From Desmospora activa DSM 45169 (lineage in GTDB: Bacteria; Bacillota; Bacilli; Thermoactinomycetales; DSM-45169): 64,000 bases of DNA. Where the stretch lies: NCBI RefSeq assembly GCF_003046315.1, contig NZ_PZZP01000001.1:372001-436000 (forward strand), given 5' to 3'. The notes under the pieces are model-generated. The model worked only from the letters and a program-made list of their open reading frames with translations. It was not told the DNA's origin and searched no databases. The position numbers and the translations under genes were made by a program. Below are positions 25,589 to 34,472 of this stretch, piece after piece (position 1 is the first letter of the stretch; the number at the start of each line of letters is the position of its first letter).

Positions 25589-26620
25589 TTGAAAAAGATT
25601 ATTTCGCTGGGATTGCTATTGCTGGGTGTAGGAATGATGGGGGTGAGTACAGTGGCAGAGTCTGTATCGCAATATGAAAACCCGGTGTTTGAGCCGGTTT
25701 TGGCCGATCCGACGTTGATTCGGGCGGAGGATGGAACCTTTTATGCTTATGGAACTGAGGATGATTGGGGGGATGGGGCCGGTCCGCACTTAATCCCGAT
25801 CCTTCGCTCCGACAATATGACAGAGTGGGAGTATGTGGATGACGCTTTTGCATCCAAGCCGGACTGGAAAGAGGAGGGCGGTTTATGGGCACCCCATATC
25901 GCCTATCATCAGGGCACCTATCTCCTCTATTATTCGATGTCCACTTGGGGAGATCCTAATCCTGGAATTGGTGTGGCGACAGCCAGCCATCCAGCGGGTC
26001 CATTTCAGGATCAGGGACCGTTGTTTACCAGCGAGGAGATTGGTGTAGACAACTCGATAGACCCCATGTTCTTTGTGGATGACGGCAAACCCACGCTTAT
26101 CTGGGGAAGCTTTCATGGAATTTATGGTATTCGTCTGTCTGACGACGGTTTAAAAACGGAAGGCGAAAAATTTCCGATTGCGGGCAACGCCTTTGAAGCC
26201 CCGTATCTGATTAAACGGGACGGCAACTATTATCTTTTTGTCTCTCTTGGTTCCTGCTGTGAAGGAGAATCCAGCACGTACCATGTGGCAGTAGGTCGGG
26301 CGGAGGCGATTGAGGGCCCGTATCGTGATCGGGAAGGAAATGATCTGCTCCATTCCAACGGTAGCCCGGTTTTGGTTGGGGATCAGGAGGCTGAAAAAGA
26401 GAAGAGATTCGTCGGCCCAGGTCATAACGCCGTGTTCCGTGATGATGATGGGACTGACTGGATTGTCTACCATGGGATCGATCCTACCAATCCTTACTTG
26501 CTGGGAGGAGCGACGCGACGTCCCCTGTTGATCGATCGATTGCGTTGGAAAGATGGTTGGCCTCAGGTGGAGGGATTGGTTCCCAGCACAGAGCCGATGA
26601 CAGGCCCAGTATGGAAGTAG
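25589..26620 (+). CDS. Secreted GH43 arabinanase-like enzyme
   Basis: A 343-residue five-bladed propeller enzyme of GH43, most like endo-alpha-1,5-L-arabinanases and related enzymes. The three acids are visible: D40 in LADPT (base), D158 in SIDPMF (transition-state tuning) and E203 in FEAPYL (acid). The signal peptide (KKIISLGLLLLGVGMMGVSTVAES) shows export, so it trims polymer outside for the importer just upstream. The start is TTG 25589 after GAGAGGG. A signal peptide on GH43 and none on the neighbouring GH1/GH2 enzymes gives an outside-then-inside order. Exact linkage is not certain. Confidence 0.85.
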   Translation: MKKIISLGLLLLGVGMMGVSTVAESVSQYENPVFEPVLADPTLIRAEDGTFYAYGTEDDWGDGAGPHLIPILRSDNMTEWEYVDDAFASKPDWKEEGGLWAPHIAYHQGTYLLYYSMSTWGDPNPGIGVATASHPAGPFQDQGPLFTSEEIGVDNSIDPMFFVDDGKPTLIWGSFHGIYGIRLSDDGLKTEGEKFPIAGNAFEAPYLIKRDGNYYLFVSLGSCCEGESSTYHVAVGRAEAIEGPYRDREGNDLLHSNGSPVLVGDQEAEKEKRFVGPGHNAVFRDDDGTDWIVYHGIDPTNPYLLGGATRRPLLIDRLRWKDGWPQVEGLVPSTEPMTGPVWK

Positions 26621-26680
26621 GCAAATTCAGTATCCCTTATGCAGGGTGGAGTCCAAGAGGGGGGAGAACAGTCTCATGGT

Positions 26681-26795
26681 GATGGAGGGGAATATCTGAA
26701 AACGAAGTGCCTTTCCTGTGCCACTTAGTGAAAACGTCACGGAAGGGGAAACGAGCACCTACTGCACCAGTCTCGCTATGGTCACTTCGTTCCCC
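26681..26795 (+). repeat. Second repeat family, copy B
   Basis: These 115 bases match copy A (11049-11162). ACGAAGTG (26702-26709) pairs with CACTTCGT (26783-26790), and GGGGAA/TTCCCC adds an outer helix. It takes up most of the 212-base gap between the GH43 and GH2 genes. Confidence 0.6.
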
Positions 26796-26832
26796 TTGAT
26801 TCAATTTACCTTGATAGGAGTGTGAGCAGAGA

Positions 26833-28620
26833 ATGAGCAAACTTCCACGTCCCGATTATCCGCGTCCTCAATTTCAGCGCAACGAATGGATCAATCTTAA
26901 CGGTATCTGGCAGTTTGAATTTGATGATCACGATGTGGGGATCAAGGAGGAATGGTTTCACGGGAAGGATTTTTCCCGCGGCATTCGGGTTCCGTTTGCC
27001 TACCAAAGCCAATTGAGCGGGATCGGGGAGGTGGAATTTCACGATATCGTCTGGTATAAACGAACGTTTCACATCCCGTCGCAGATGAACGACCAGTTGA
27101 TTTTTCTCCATTTTGGAGCGGTCGATTATCGGGCGTGGGTATGGATCAATGGACAACAGGTTTGTTTCCATGAGGGAGGGCATGTGCCATTCCACGCCGA
27201 GATTACACCTTTTTTACGCGAAGGGGAAAACGAGGTAGTGGTACGTGCAGAAGATCCTTCCGACGCCTTGGATCAACCGCGCGGAAAACAGTATTGGAAA
27301 GAAGAATCGGAATCGATTTTTTATACGCGCACGACGGGAATCTGGCAGACTGTTTGGCTGGAGGCAGTCTCTCCCACCCATTTGGAGCGCGTTTGGATGA
27401 CCCCTGACATTGACCGGGATGAGATTGTGATCGAGTATCAAGTGCGAAACCCACTCCCCGATGATCAACTGGAGATCGCAATCACCTTTGACGGCAATCC
27501 AGTGGCGACAGAATTGATTCAACTCCATCATCAACGATCACAGCGGGCGATACGACTCAATGATTTTCATGTGCACCACGAAGGACGGATATGGTCACCG
27601 GAACACCCCCACTTATACGATGTCACCTTCACCCTGAGGCGGAACGGGGTGAACTTGGATCAGGTAAAAAGTTATTTTGGAATGAGAAAGATCTCGATTG
27701 AACAGGGGCGGATCTGTTTAAACAACCGGCCTTATTATATGAAATTAGTCCTGGATCAAGGGTATTTTCCTGACGGGCTGTTGACGCCGCCGTCGGATGA
27801 AGCGATTCGCCGTGATGTACAATTAACGAAAGAGATGGGCTTTAATGGTGTACGTAAACATCAAAAAGTGGAAGATCCACGCTATTTGTACTGGGCGGAC
27901 CGTTTAGGTCTGTTGGTATGGGGAGAGATGGCCAATAGTTACACGTATTCAACCGATGGGGTTCGCCGGATGACACAGGAGTGGCAACAAGCGGTGGAAC
28001 GGGATTACAATCACCCCTCGGTAGTGGTCTGGGTTCCGATCAATGAAAGCTGGGGAGTGCCACACTTACTTACCGACTCCCAGCAGCAAGCTCATTTACG
28101 TGCGATGGTTCATTTGACGAAATCACTGGACGCGACAAGATTGGTGGTCTCCAATGACGGCTGGGAACACGCTGACTCGGATCTGTTGACCGTCCATGAC
28201 TATCATCCTTATAAACATGTTTTAAAAGAGCGCTATGCCGCCTATAACCATCTGACCTCCTCCTTGCCGGCACAACGTCCCCTGTATATTCCCGGTCACA
28301 CGTACCAAGGTGAGCCGATTATGGTAACGGAATTTGGGGGAATCGCCTACAAAAAGAGCGACTGGGAAGGTTGGGGCTACTCTGGGGCCACCGATGATCA
28401 GGATTTTGCCGAACGATATGAAGCGGTGGTTTCCGCCTTGCTGGAATCCCCGCTGGTACAAGGTTTTTGCTATACACAGTTGACCGACGTGGAACAAGAG
28501 ATCAACGGCCTCTTAACCTATGATCGTCAACCCAAGATTAACTTGGATGTGATTCGGAAAATTAATGTAGGGAAAGCATGGGATCATGAGAAAATAGAGG
28601 CGGATGTGGGAGTGAGGTGA
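26833..28620 (+). CDS. GH2 beta-galactosidase/glucuronidase-type enzyme
   Basis: A 595-residue GH2 enzyme: N-terminal sugar-binding jelly roll (PRPQFQRNEWINLNGIWQFEFDD), an immunoglobulin-like middle, and a TIM barrel. Acid/base E405 is in VPINESWG; the nucleophile E500 in VTEFGG. GFNGVRKHQKVEDPRYLYWADRLGLLVWGE is a GH2 signature. No signal peptide, so it works inside. AGGAG is about 14 bases ahead of the ATG, farther than usual. Last gene of the glycan locus. The exact sugar (galactoside, glucuronide or arabinoside) is not readable. Confidence 0.92.
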   Translation: MSKLPRPDYPRPQFQRNEWINLNGIWQFEFDDHDVGIKEEWFHGKDFSRGIRVPFAYQSQLSGIGEVEFHDIVWYKRTFHIPSQMNDQLIFLHFGAVDYRAWVWINGQQVCFHEGGHVPFHAEITPFLREGENEVVVRAEDPSDALDQPRGKQYWKEESESIFYTRTTGIWQTVWLEAVSPTHLERVWMTPDIDRDEIVIEYQVRNPLPDDQLEIAITFDGNPVATELIQLHHQRSQRAIRLNDFHVHHEGRIWSPEHPHLYDVTFTLRRNGVNLDQVKSYFGMRKISIEQGRICLNNRPYYMKLVLDQGYFPDGLLTPPSDEAIRRDVQLTKEMGFNGVRKHQKVEDPRYLYWADRLGLLVWGEMANSYTYSTDGVRRMTQEWQQAVERDYNHPSVVVWVPINESWGVPHLLTDSQQQAHLRAMVHLTKSLDATRLVVSNDGWEHADSDLLTVHDYHPYKHVLKERYAAYNHLTSSLPAQRPLYIPGHTYQGEPIMVTEFGGIAYKKSDWEGWGYSGATDDQDFAERYEAVVSALLESPLVQGFCYTQLTDVEQEINGLLTYDRQPKINLDVIRKINVGKAWDHEKIEADVGVR

Positions 28621-28689
28621 GTGAGGTTTCACCGGGAAGTCCGCTGCATGGATATTCGGGATAATCGGGCTGGGGTTTATTAATGATTC

Positions 28690-28715
28690 AAGACGGCTCT
28701 TTCGCCGTCTTTTTT
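28690..28715 (+). terminator. Terminator of the glycan locus
   Basis: AAGACGGC / GCCGTCTT with a six-base loop, then Ts to 28715. Confidence 0.9.
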
Positions 28716-29117
28716 GTTGCCATTTAGGGGTCACCGGATCATTTCGGGCAAAATGTACGCTGACATATTTCAGACCGCAAAATACCCGACATCTCGTACG
28801 CTATGGGATCATCGGTTATTTATTCTATCGCACCATATATTCCCCGCTAGGAGTATATTTCGATGCGCTGAACCTTCATAATTGCGGGAGAGGGAGCGGC
28901 ACTCAACTTTGGAGCCACGCTGGACCGTTCCATTTCAGATACAATTAATTCCCCCTAATGTATCTATTCAAATATATAATTGTATTATCTTTAAGATCGG
29001 AGTGGTGATGATGGATATTGTAGTAAATGGGTTGAATGTTCCAAATTTATCAGAAGGATGGGGAAATATTTAACGAACTGTTAATTCTATCCTTCTATAT
29101 GAAATAGGAGGACAAAA

Positions 29118-29651
29118 ATGAGATTAGGTTGGGATTTAAAAATCAGAGAAGAAAAATCAATAGATTTGAGAAAGATAAAGGAAATAAATGATCTTGCTTT
29201 TGGAAGAGAAACCGAATCGAATATTGTTGATGCTATCAGAAAATCTCCTCACTTTATTCCGCAACTGTCTTTAATTGCAGAGACAGGAGATGGAGAGGTT
29301 GTTGGACATATTCTGTTTAGTATCATTTCGATTCAAACAAAAGAAGAATCTGTTAAATCTTTAGTGTTGGCACCTATGGCTATTACACCAAAGTATCAGA
29401 GTCAAGGTGTTGGTTCTACATTAATAAGAGAAGGTTTAAACAGATGTGGAAAAATGGGATTTAAACATGTTGTTGTATTAGGACACCCCAATTACTATCC
29501 GAGATTTGGGTTTATCCCGGCTATAACTAAAGGAATCAAAGCACCTTTTGAAGTTCCAAATGAGACATTTATGGTATGTGAATTGAAAAAAAATTCATTG
29601 GAGAAAGTACATGGCACTGTACAATTTCCAGAACCATTAATGTCTGTGTAA
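29118..29651 (+). CDS. GNAT N-acetyltransferase (cargo gene)
   Basis: A 177-residue acetyltransferase like YhbS: LAPMAITPKYQSQGVGSTLIREGLNRCGKMG (about 93-123) is the acetyl-CoA loop, and VVVLGHPNYYPRFGFIPA the C-terminal strand-turn. Acceptor unknown. Its codon use is strikingly A/T-rich next to the sugar and men genes, so it was probably acquired. AGGAGG precedes the ATG. A terminator follows. Confidence 0.88.
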   Translation: MRLGWDLKIREEKSIDLRKIKEINDLAFGRETESNIVDAIRKSPHFIPQLSLIAETGDGEVVGHILFSIISIQTKEESVKSLVLAPMAITPKYQSQGVGSTLIREGLNRCGKMGFKHVVVLGHPNYYPRFGFIPAITKGIKAPFEVPNETFMVCELKKNSLEKVHGTVQFPEPLMSV

Positions 29652-29666
29652 TTCGTTCCATATGTA

Positions 29667-29706
29667 CCCCCCCAACTATGTGTATGCTAGAGTTGAGGGG
29701 GTTTTT
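29667..29706 (+). terminator. Terminator after the cargo GNAT gene
   Basis: CCCC..CAACT pairs with AGTTG.GGGG around a 13-base loop, followed by five Ts. Confidence 0.85.
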
Positions 29707-29727
29707 CTCGTACTGAAATGATTAAAA

Positions 29728-29886
29728 TCATTTGCAAGAACGAAACGCCTTGTCGATAGTCTGCTCCAGTTCTTTCGGTGACGGTTTGGCGTATCGCCTG
29801 GTCATATTTATATCTGCGTGACCAACTAATTCTGCAACTATAGCAATATCCACCCCAGCCCCGACTAACTCCGTGTATTCAGGTAG
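29728..29886 (-). pseudogene. Tyrosine recombinase C-terminal fragment
   Basis: On the minus strand a frame ending at 29728 reads ELVGAGVDIAIVAELVGHAD and then INMTRRYAKPSP: the LVGH histidine and the catalytic RRY tyrosine of XerC/D-type integrases, then the usual helical tail ending in FRSCK. Everything before about LPEYTELVG, including the first catalytic arginine, is missing, so this is a remnant. It shows that the region was once part of an integrating element. Confidence 0.8.
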
Positions 29887-29952
29887 ATATAAAACACCCT
29901 GAGAGGCACGCTAAGAGGATCAGGGCGAGGGATCTGGTTAAGGACCCCTGTG

Positions 29953-29994
29953 AAAAAAGCCGACTTCCTTAACGTACAGGATGTCGGCTTTTTT
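29953..29994. terminator. Terminator hairpin near the element's right end
   Basis: AAAAAAGCCGAC pairs perfectly with GTCGGCTTTTTT (12 bp) around an 18-base loop, just inside the right inverted end. It would shield menE from element transcripts, in either direction. Confidence 0.85.
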
Positions 29995-30124
29995 ATATCC
30001 AAAATGTGTCTTAGCGTACACTTTACCCGAAATGGTACGGTGACCCCATTTAGAAACGATTCATGCCGTCAGGTATAATAGAAAGAAATACAAACGGTAC
30101 GTAGCAATGAAGAGGTGAAGCAAA

Positions 30125-31630
30125 ATGGTTCCCACCGTTAACGAGATGCCGCATTGGTTGACAAAGCGGGCTTTTCTGACCCCCGAGCGGGAAGCGATCT
30201 CCGATGGTTACAGGATGTGGACGTTTCAAGAGTTACATGAAAGGGCGGAAGCACTAGCCCAAAAATTAGCCGGTTTTGGCGTAAAAAGTGGTGATCGGGT
30301 TGCGCTGTTGCTATATAACCACATGGAATATGCCGCGTTTATCCATGGTCTCTCTTTTTTAGGGGCAGTGGCGGTTCCGCTCAATACCCGCCTTGCCCCG
30401 GTGGAATGGGCATGGCAGGTGACGGATGCTGAAGCGAAGGTGTGGGTGTTTGACGAATCCTTTGCGCAAACGGTGCAAGCGATCACGTTGGAAACAAAAA
30501 CGCTTTGCCTTTCACGAGCGGAAGTGGAAGCGGCATCAGCATCGGGTGGGGAGACGTCATTGTTGGAGCGTATCCAGATGGATGATCCGGCTACGATTAT
30601 GTATACCTCCGGCACCACCGGCCGTCCCAAAGGTGTGATCCTTACCTATGGCAACCATTGGTGGAGCGCCATTGGTTCAGTGCTCAATCTCGGTTTACAG
30701 ACGGATGACAAATGGTTGGCGTGTGTGCCGCTGTTTCATATGAGCGGTCTTTCCATCCTGATGCGAAACGTTATCTATGGGATTGCGGTCGAGGTGCAAG
30801 CACAGTTTGATCCGGCGGAAGCCAATCGCGCCATCTGCGAGCGGCATGTGACCCTTATTTCGGTGGTTAGTAATATGGCGACACGAATGCTGGATGAGTT
30901 GGGGGAGCATGTGTATCCTGATCGATTTCGCTGTATGCTGATGGGAGGAGGTCCGGCACCCCGCCCTTTGTTGGAGCGATGCAAGGCAAAGGGGGTGCCC
31001 GTCTTTCAAACATATGGGATGACAGAGACGGCTTCCCAGTCCGTCACCTTAGCGCCGGAAGATAGTTTGGCCAAGTTGGGTTCTGCGGGCAAACCGCTGT
31101 TTCCGGGAGAATTGTCCATCCGTGAAGGGGAGCGGGAGTTGTCACCTGGTGAAGAGGGGGAGATCGCTGTGCGCGGTCCCCATGTGACACCTGGATATTG
31201 GCGCAGGCCGGAGGCGACGCAGCAGGCGATCCAAGAAGGATGGTTGTATACCGGTGATATCGGATATGTGGATCAAGACGGTTATTTGTATGTGTTGGAT
31301 CGACGCAGTGATCTCATTTTATCGGGAGGAGAAAATGTGTATCCGGCGGAGGTGGAGGCGGCACTGCTGTCTCATCCTGCCGTGGCGGAAGCGGGTGTGG
31401 TGGGGGAACCCCATGATCGCTGGGGGGAAGTGCCTGTCGCTTTTGTCGTTTTGCGTGCAGGGGAGGAGTTGGTTGAAGAGGTGCTTATTCAGCATTGTCG
31501 GGAACGGTTGGCCCGGTATAAAGTGCCGGTTCGCATCATCCAAACCAATCATCTTCCACGCAATGCCTCCAATAAATTGTTGCGGCGGAAGTTAAAAGCG
31601 AGATTGGTACAGGAGGAGAAGCGCCGATGA
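30125..31630 (+). CDS. menE: o-Succinylbenzoate-CoA ligase
   Basis: Activates OSB with ATP and CoA, giving the substrate of MenB. At 501 residues it is an acyl-adenylate enzyme with YTSGTTGRPKGVILTYGNH (about 160-178), QTYGMTETASQ, and YTGDIGYVDQDGYLYVLDRRSDLILSGGENVYPAEVE with the hinge and the late lysine region NASNKLLRRKLK. GAAGAGGTGAAG precedes the ATG. Its pairing with menC by a four-base overlap settles MenE among many similar ligases. Confidence 0.94.
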   Translation: MVPTVNEMPHWLTKRAFLTPEREAISDGYRMWTFQELHERAEALAQKLAGFGVKSGDRVALLLYNHMEYAAFIHGLSFLGAVAVPLNTRLAPVEWAWQVTDAEAKVWVFDESFAQTVQAITLETKTLCLSRAEVEAASASGGETSLLERIQMDDPATIMYTSGTTGRPKGVILTYGNHWWSAIGSVLNLGLQTDDKWLACVPLFHMSGLSILMRNVIYGIAVEVQAQFDPAEANRAICERHVTLISVVSNMATRMLDELGEHVYPDRFRCMLMGGGPAPRPLLERCKAKGVPVFQTYGMTETASQSVTLAPEDSLAKLGSAGKPLFPGELSIREGERELSPGEEGEIAVRGPHVTPGYWRRPEATQQAIQEGWLYTGDIGYVDQDGYLYVLDRRSDLILSGGENVYPAEVEAALLSHPAVAEAGVVGEPHDRWGEVPVAFVVLRAGEELVEEVLIQHCRERLARYKVPVRIIQTNHLPRNASNKLLRRKLKARLVQEEKRR

Positions 31631-32736
31631 AGCCGGAGCGAATTCAACTCCATCATATTCGCATGCGCCTGAAACAACCTTTTGCCAACAGTCTCACCAC
31701 GGTAACGGAACGGGATCTCATTCTGGTAGAGCTGGTAACGGCGAAGGGAGCGACGGGGTGGGGAGAGTGTGTCGCCTTTGACTCCCCGTGGTATACCGAA
31801 GAGACAGTACAAACCGCCTGGCATATGATGGAGGATTTTTTGATCCCCCGTCTAGGTGGAGAGCCTTTGACTCATCCGGATGAAGTGGCAAAAAGGTTTG
31901 TCTCTGTTCGCGGCAACCGCATGGCTAAAGCAGCCTTGGAAGGAGCAGTGTGGGATGCCTACGCCAAAGAATCCGGCCTTTCCTTGGCAGATGCCCTGGG
32001 AGGTGAGCGGAAGAAGATTGCGGCGGGGGTGGCCGTAGGTGCCAAGTCTTCCCTCGATGCCATGTTGGCTGAGATCCAGGAGCGCGTGGAGGATGGGTAT
32101 CGGCGTGTGAAGGTAAAGATCGGACCGGGAGCGGATGTAGCGATCATTGCCGCCATCCGCGAGCGATTTCCCCAGCTGCCGTTGCTGGCGGATGCAAACT
32201 CCGCCTATACCTTGGCAGATATTGATCGTTTGAAGGCGTTGGATGACTTTGATCTGATGATGATCGAGCAACCCTTGGCTGCAGATGATTTGGTGGATCA
32301 TGCGCGGTTGCAACGGGAAATGACCACACCGATTTGTCTGGATGAAAGTATATTGAGCCGGGAAGATGTGCGCCGTGCCTTGGAACTGGGAAGTTGCCGG
32401 GTGGTTAATGTAAAGCCGGGCCGGGTTGGTGGTCTCACCGAAGCGCGCCAAATCCACCATTTGTGCCAACAGCATGGAATCCCGTTATGGGTGGGAGGGA
32501 TGTTGGAATCGGGGATTGCACGGGCGCACAATATCGCTCTCGCCTCGCTGCCGCATGTTACTCTGCCTGGGGACATTTCCGCCTCTAGTCGCTATTGGGA
32601 GCGGGATATTATTGATCCGGAGGTGTCAATCGACGCGGGATTCATTTCGGTACCGACAGAACCCGGCATCGGATTTGAGGTGGATCAGGAGCTGATCCGG
32701 CACTTATGTGTGCGAACATCAGCTTGCAGGATATAG
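31627..32736 (+). CDS. menC: o-Succinylbenzoate synthase
   Basis: Dehydrates SHCHC to OSB. A 369-residue enolase-superfamily protein: catalytic lysine in RVKVKIGPG (about 163), metal ligands in LLADANSAY, IEQPL and CLDES, and VNVKPGRVGG with the second lysine. This form resembles the Firmicutes MenC/N-acylamino acid racemase group. Its ATG lies in the menE stop. No terminator is obvious; a short hairpin at about 32796-32820 is weak. Confidence 0.94.
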   Translation: MKPERIQLHHIRMRLKQPFANSLTTVTERDLILVELVTAKGATGWGECVAFDSPWYTEETVQTAWHMMEDFLIPRLGGEPLTHPDEVAKRFVSVRGNRMAKAALEGAVWDAYAKESGLSLADALGGERKKIAAGVAVGAKSSLDAMLAEIQERVEDGYRRVKVKIGPGADVAIIAAIRERFPQLPLLADANSAYTLADIDRLKALDDFDLMMIEQPLAADDLVDHARLQREMTTPICLDESILSREDVRRALELGSCRVVNVKPGRVGGLTEARQIHHLCQQHGIPLWVGGMLESGIARAHNIALASLPHVTLPGDISASSRYWERDIIDPEVSIDAGFISVPTEPGIGFEVDQELIRHLCVRTSACRI

Positions 32737-32874
32737 TAGAATATGAAGAAGAGGATGCTGGGTGATACTCGTCAATCCCCTGCCCGTTGCGATTTTGGGG
32801 TGCTGTTGTTTAGCATCACGTAAAAGTTCCTACTCATTTCTTCCAAAACAGGGTAAAATAGAGAGGAGATTGAG

Positions 32875-33309
32875 TTGGACGAAAGAGGGTTATGCCTCAT
32901 GATCAGGCCGGTAATCAGCATCTCTTTGTTGTCCTTTGGCGGAGGCGTGGCGGCACAGTGGTTCATCTGTGCTTTGTATATCTCCTCAATGATCGAACAA
33001 ATCGATGGAACGTTGTGGTTGTTGCTGATCCTATATCTATCGTCGGAAACGCTTTTGCTTGCAGCTATTCTTTTTTTTGGGTTTGGTGTTCCCATCTATT
33101 CCGTCATTCTTCGCTGGATTCATCGGGATACACCTGGAATCTATCCCCTATTGACTGTGTTCATCGGTCTGATTATGGGGGTGGGGATGACGTGGTGGAA
33201 CGGACATTTTGATTGGCTGTTATTTGCCCTGCTGCTTCCGGCGGCATTCCTGTTCGGGGGGTTGTGGTGGAACCGAATTGTTGTGGATAGAGAGACGGTT
33301 TTTTCCTAA
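32875..33309 (+). CDS. Small integral membrane protein, unknown
   Basis: A 144-residue hydrophobic protein with four probable membrane helices (about 10-30, 40-64, 82-100, 108-125) and no motif that I recognise. The TTG start at 32875 is favoured by GAGAGGAGA six bases ahead; TAAAAT at about 32852 may be the -10. It converges with the next gene with seven bases between stop codons. Confidence 0.65.
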   Translation: MDERGLCLMIRPVISISLLSFGGGVAAQWFICALYISSMIEQIDGTLWLLLILYLSSETLLLAAILFFGFGVPIYSVILRWIHRDTPGIYPLLTVFIGLIMGVGMTWWNGHFDWLLFALLLPAAFLFGGLWWNRIVVDRETVFS

Positions 33310-33316
33310 GGCCGGA

Positions 33317-33655
33317 TTAAACGGGATCTTGCTCAAATTCATGCACCCACATCGCCATTTTTGGAGACAAGGGAATGCCGGGATGAATATTCCTGATATG
33401 AGCGAGGTATGTCTCTTTGTCGGCTTGCCCTTCCCTTCTGGCGTCCTGATCATTCATTTCACCCACGGTCTGACGGTATACGGCTGTAATGATGAATCGG
33501 TGGTTCCCGAGAATCATCGTTTCTCCAGGATAAGCGTATACGCCGTTTCGCCGTTGGGCTCTTTTTTTGCCTGTAAGCACTCGTTCGATATCGTCCTGGC
33601 GGGTGATCAATCGCTCAATGGTACAAGTTTTTTCGGGGTAGTCCGTCTGGTCCAT
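33317..33655 (-). CDS. ASCH/PUA-like domain protein
   Basis: A 112-residue protein resembling small ASCH-domain proteins: an early GKKRAQRR (about 28-35), ETMILGNHRFIITAVYRQTVGEM (a strand-turn-strand of a PUA-like barrel) and an acidic/tryptophan tail. Members are thought to bind RNA or nucleotides; function here unknown. AAGGAG lies nine bases ahead of the ATG. A Fur-like TGAGAATCATTGACA in its promoter is imperfect and not relied on. The 285 bases from here to the frameshifted GNAT hold no gene. Confidence 0.65.
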   Translation of the reverse strand: MDQTDYPEKTCTIERLITRQDDIERVLTGKKRAQRRNGVYAYPGETMILGNHRFIITAVYRQTVGEMNDQDARREGQADKETYLAHIRNIHPGIPLSPKMAMWVHEFEQDPV

Positions 33656-33940
33656 GGTCGTATCTCCTTACTGTTATTGTCAATGATTCTCAAAAGGGAA
33701 ACGGACAGGAGGAAGCGAAAAGAAAAGTATCCTTACACCGATTATGAACGCCTCTGTCATCCAGGTGTGGGGAATCACTGTCTTAAAGGTGACTTGATCG
33801 GATGTTCATCAATGGAGTAAGTTCTTCTGCCCCTGCGATTCGATGTTTCGCTCATGCCCTCACTATACCTTACCAGAAAATTACCACGAGGGGAGAAGGA
33901 GATCCTGCTTATATTTTATAAATTAGTGAAAGGAAAAAAC

Positions 33941-34346
33941 ATGGATTGGAAAATTAGACCTTACCACCCATACAAAGATGAAGAGACGGTTGTTCGGTTT
34001 CACCTTGAATTGATGCGTGAACATTATTGGGATCGAATTTTAGTGGAAAATGAAGTGGGTCGTTGTTGGGCGGAGGAGTTGGCGAAGCGTGTAGGGCAAC
34101 ATATGGATATTCGTCAGGATCCGCATCGGCATCATCGTTCCGGCTATATTAACGAGATCTTTTTGGAACCGGCCTATCGGGGATGTGGTTGGGCGGGCGA
34201 TGCTGGAGGATGGAGAGCGTTGGTTTCTTCAGCAGGGCATTACATCGCGACAAGTGTTTGTAACCAGCAATAACCTGGCTGCAGTTAAACTGTATGCATC
34301 ACTGGGGTATCGTGTCGCTGATTACAGAATGATAAAAGAAGAGTGA
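33941..34346 (+). pseudogene. Frameshifted GNAT acetyltransferase
   Basis: The first frame reads MDWKIRPYHPYKDEETVVRF through INEIFLEPAYRGCG and then fails near 34190. From there another frame continues with AMLEDGERWFLQQGITSRQV and VTSNNLAAVKLYASLGYRVADY, the missing C-terminal half of a GNAT, ending at 34346. A loss of two bases (or gain of one) in the acetyl-CoA loop explains it. Either a real pseudogene or a sequencing error. The ribosome site AAAGG lies ahead of 33941. Confidence 0.85.
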
Positions 34347-34386
34347 TTACTCCCCATGCCTAAAGGCAGGGGATTCTTCGGTAATC
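34345..34386. mobile_element. IS200/IS605-like end hairpin (solo)
   Basis: TCCCC-A-TGCC-TAAA-GGCA-GGGGA (34351-34373), inside GATTAC/GTAATC, is the imperfect hairpin with one unpaired base typical of IS200/IS605 right ends, here reversed. No tnpA or tnpB is present. It starts at the stop codon of the frameshifted GNAT. Confidence 0.5.
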
Positions 34387-34472
34387 TCTGATAACCTATC
34401 TCATGTTTGGTTCGATGTTGAGTCGGGAATCGATTAGGGAAAGCGGAACTCACTGAGGTAGGAGGAATTGCG

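Larger units (their letters stand above)
28727..30047. mobile_element. 1.3 kb element with inverted ends and 5-bp duplication
   Basis: The left end (28727-28765) and right end (30007-30047) are inverted copies of about 40 bases: GGGGTCACC, ATTTCGGG and TGTACGCT are shared blocks. ATTTA stands directly outside each end (28722-28726, 30048-30052), a target duplication. No transposase lies inside; cargo is a GNAT gene and an integrase scrap. The ends look like insertion-sequence ends (IS21-like is a guess). The 496 bases before the GNAT gene contain only an AT-rich stretch and a 20-codon frame at 29011 with GGAGTGG ahead of it. Confidence 0.72.

Noticed and set aside
29011-29073. 20-codon frame with GGAGTGG ahead of it in the GNAT element
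   Set aside because: Too short to support without comparison; mentioned under the element only.
33656-33690. Fur-like box TGAGAATCATTGACA ahead of the ASCH-type gene
   Set aside because: Three mismatches to the 7-1-7 consensus and no iron-related gene nearby.
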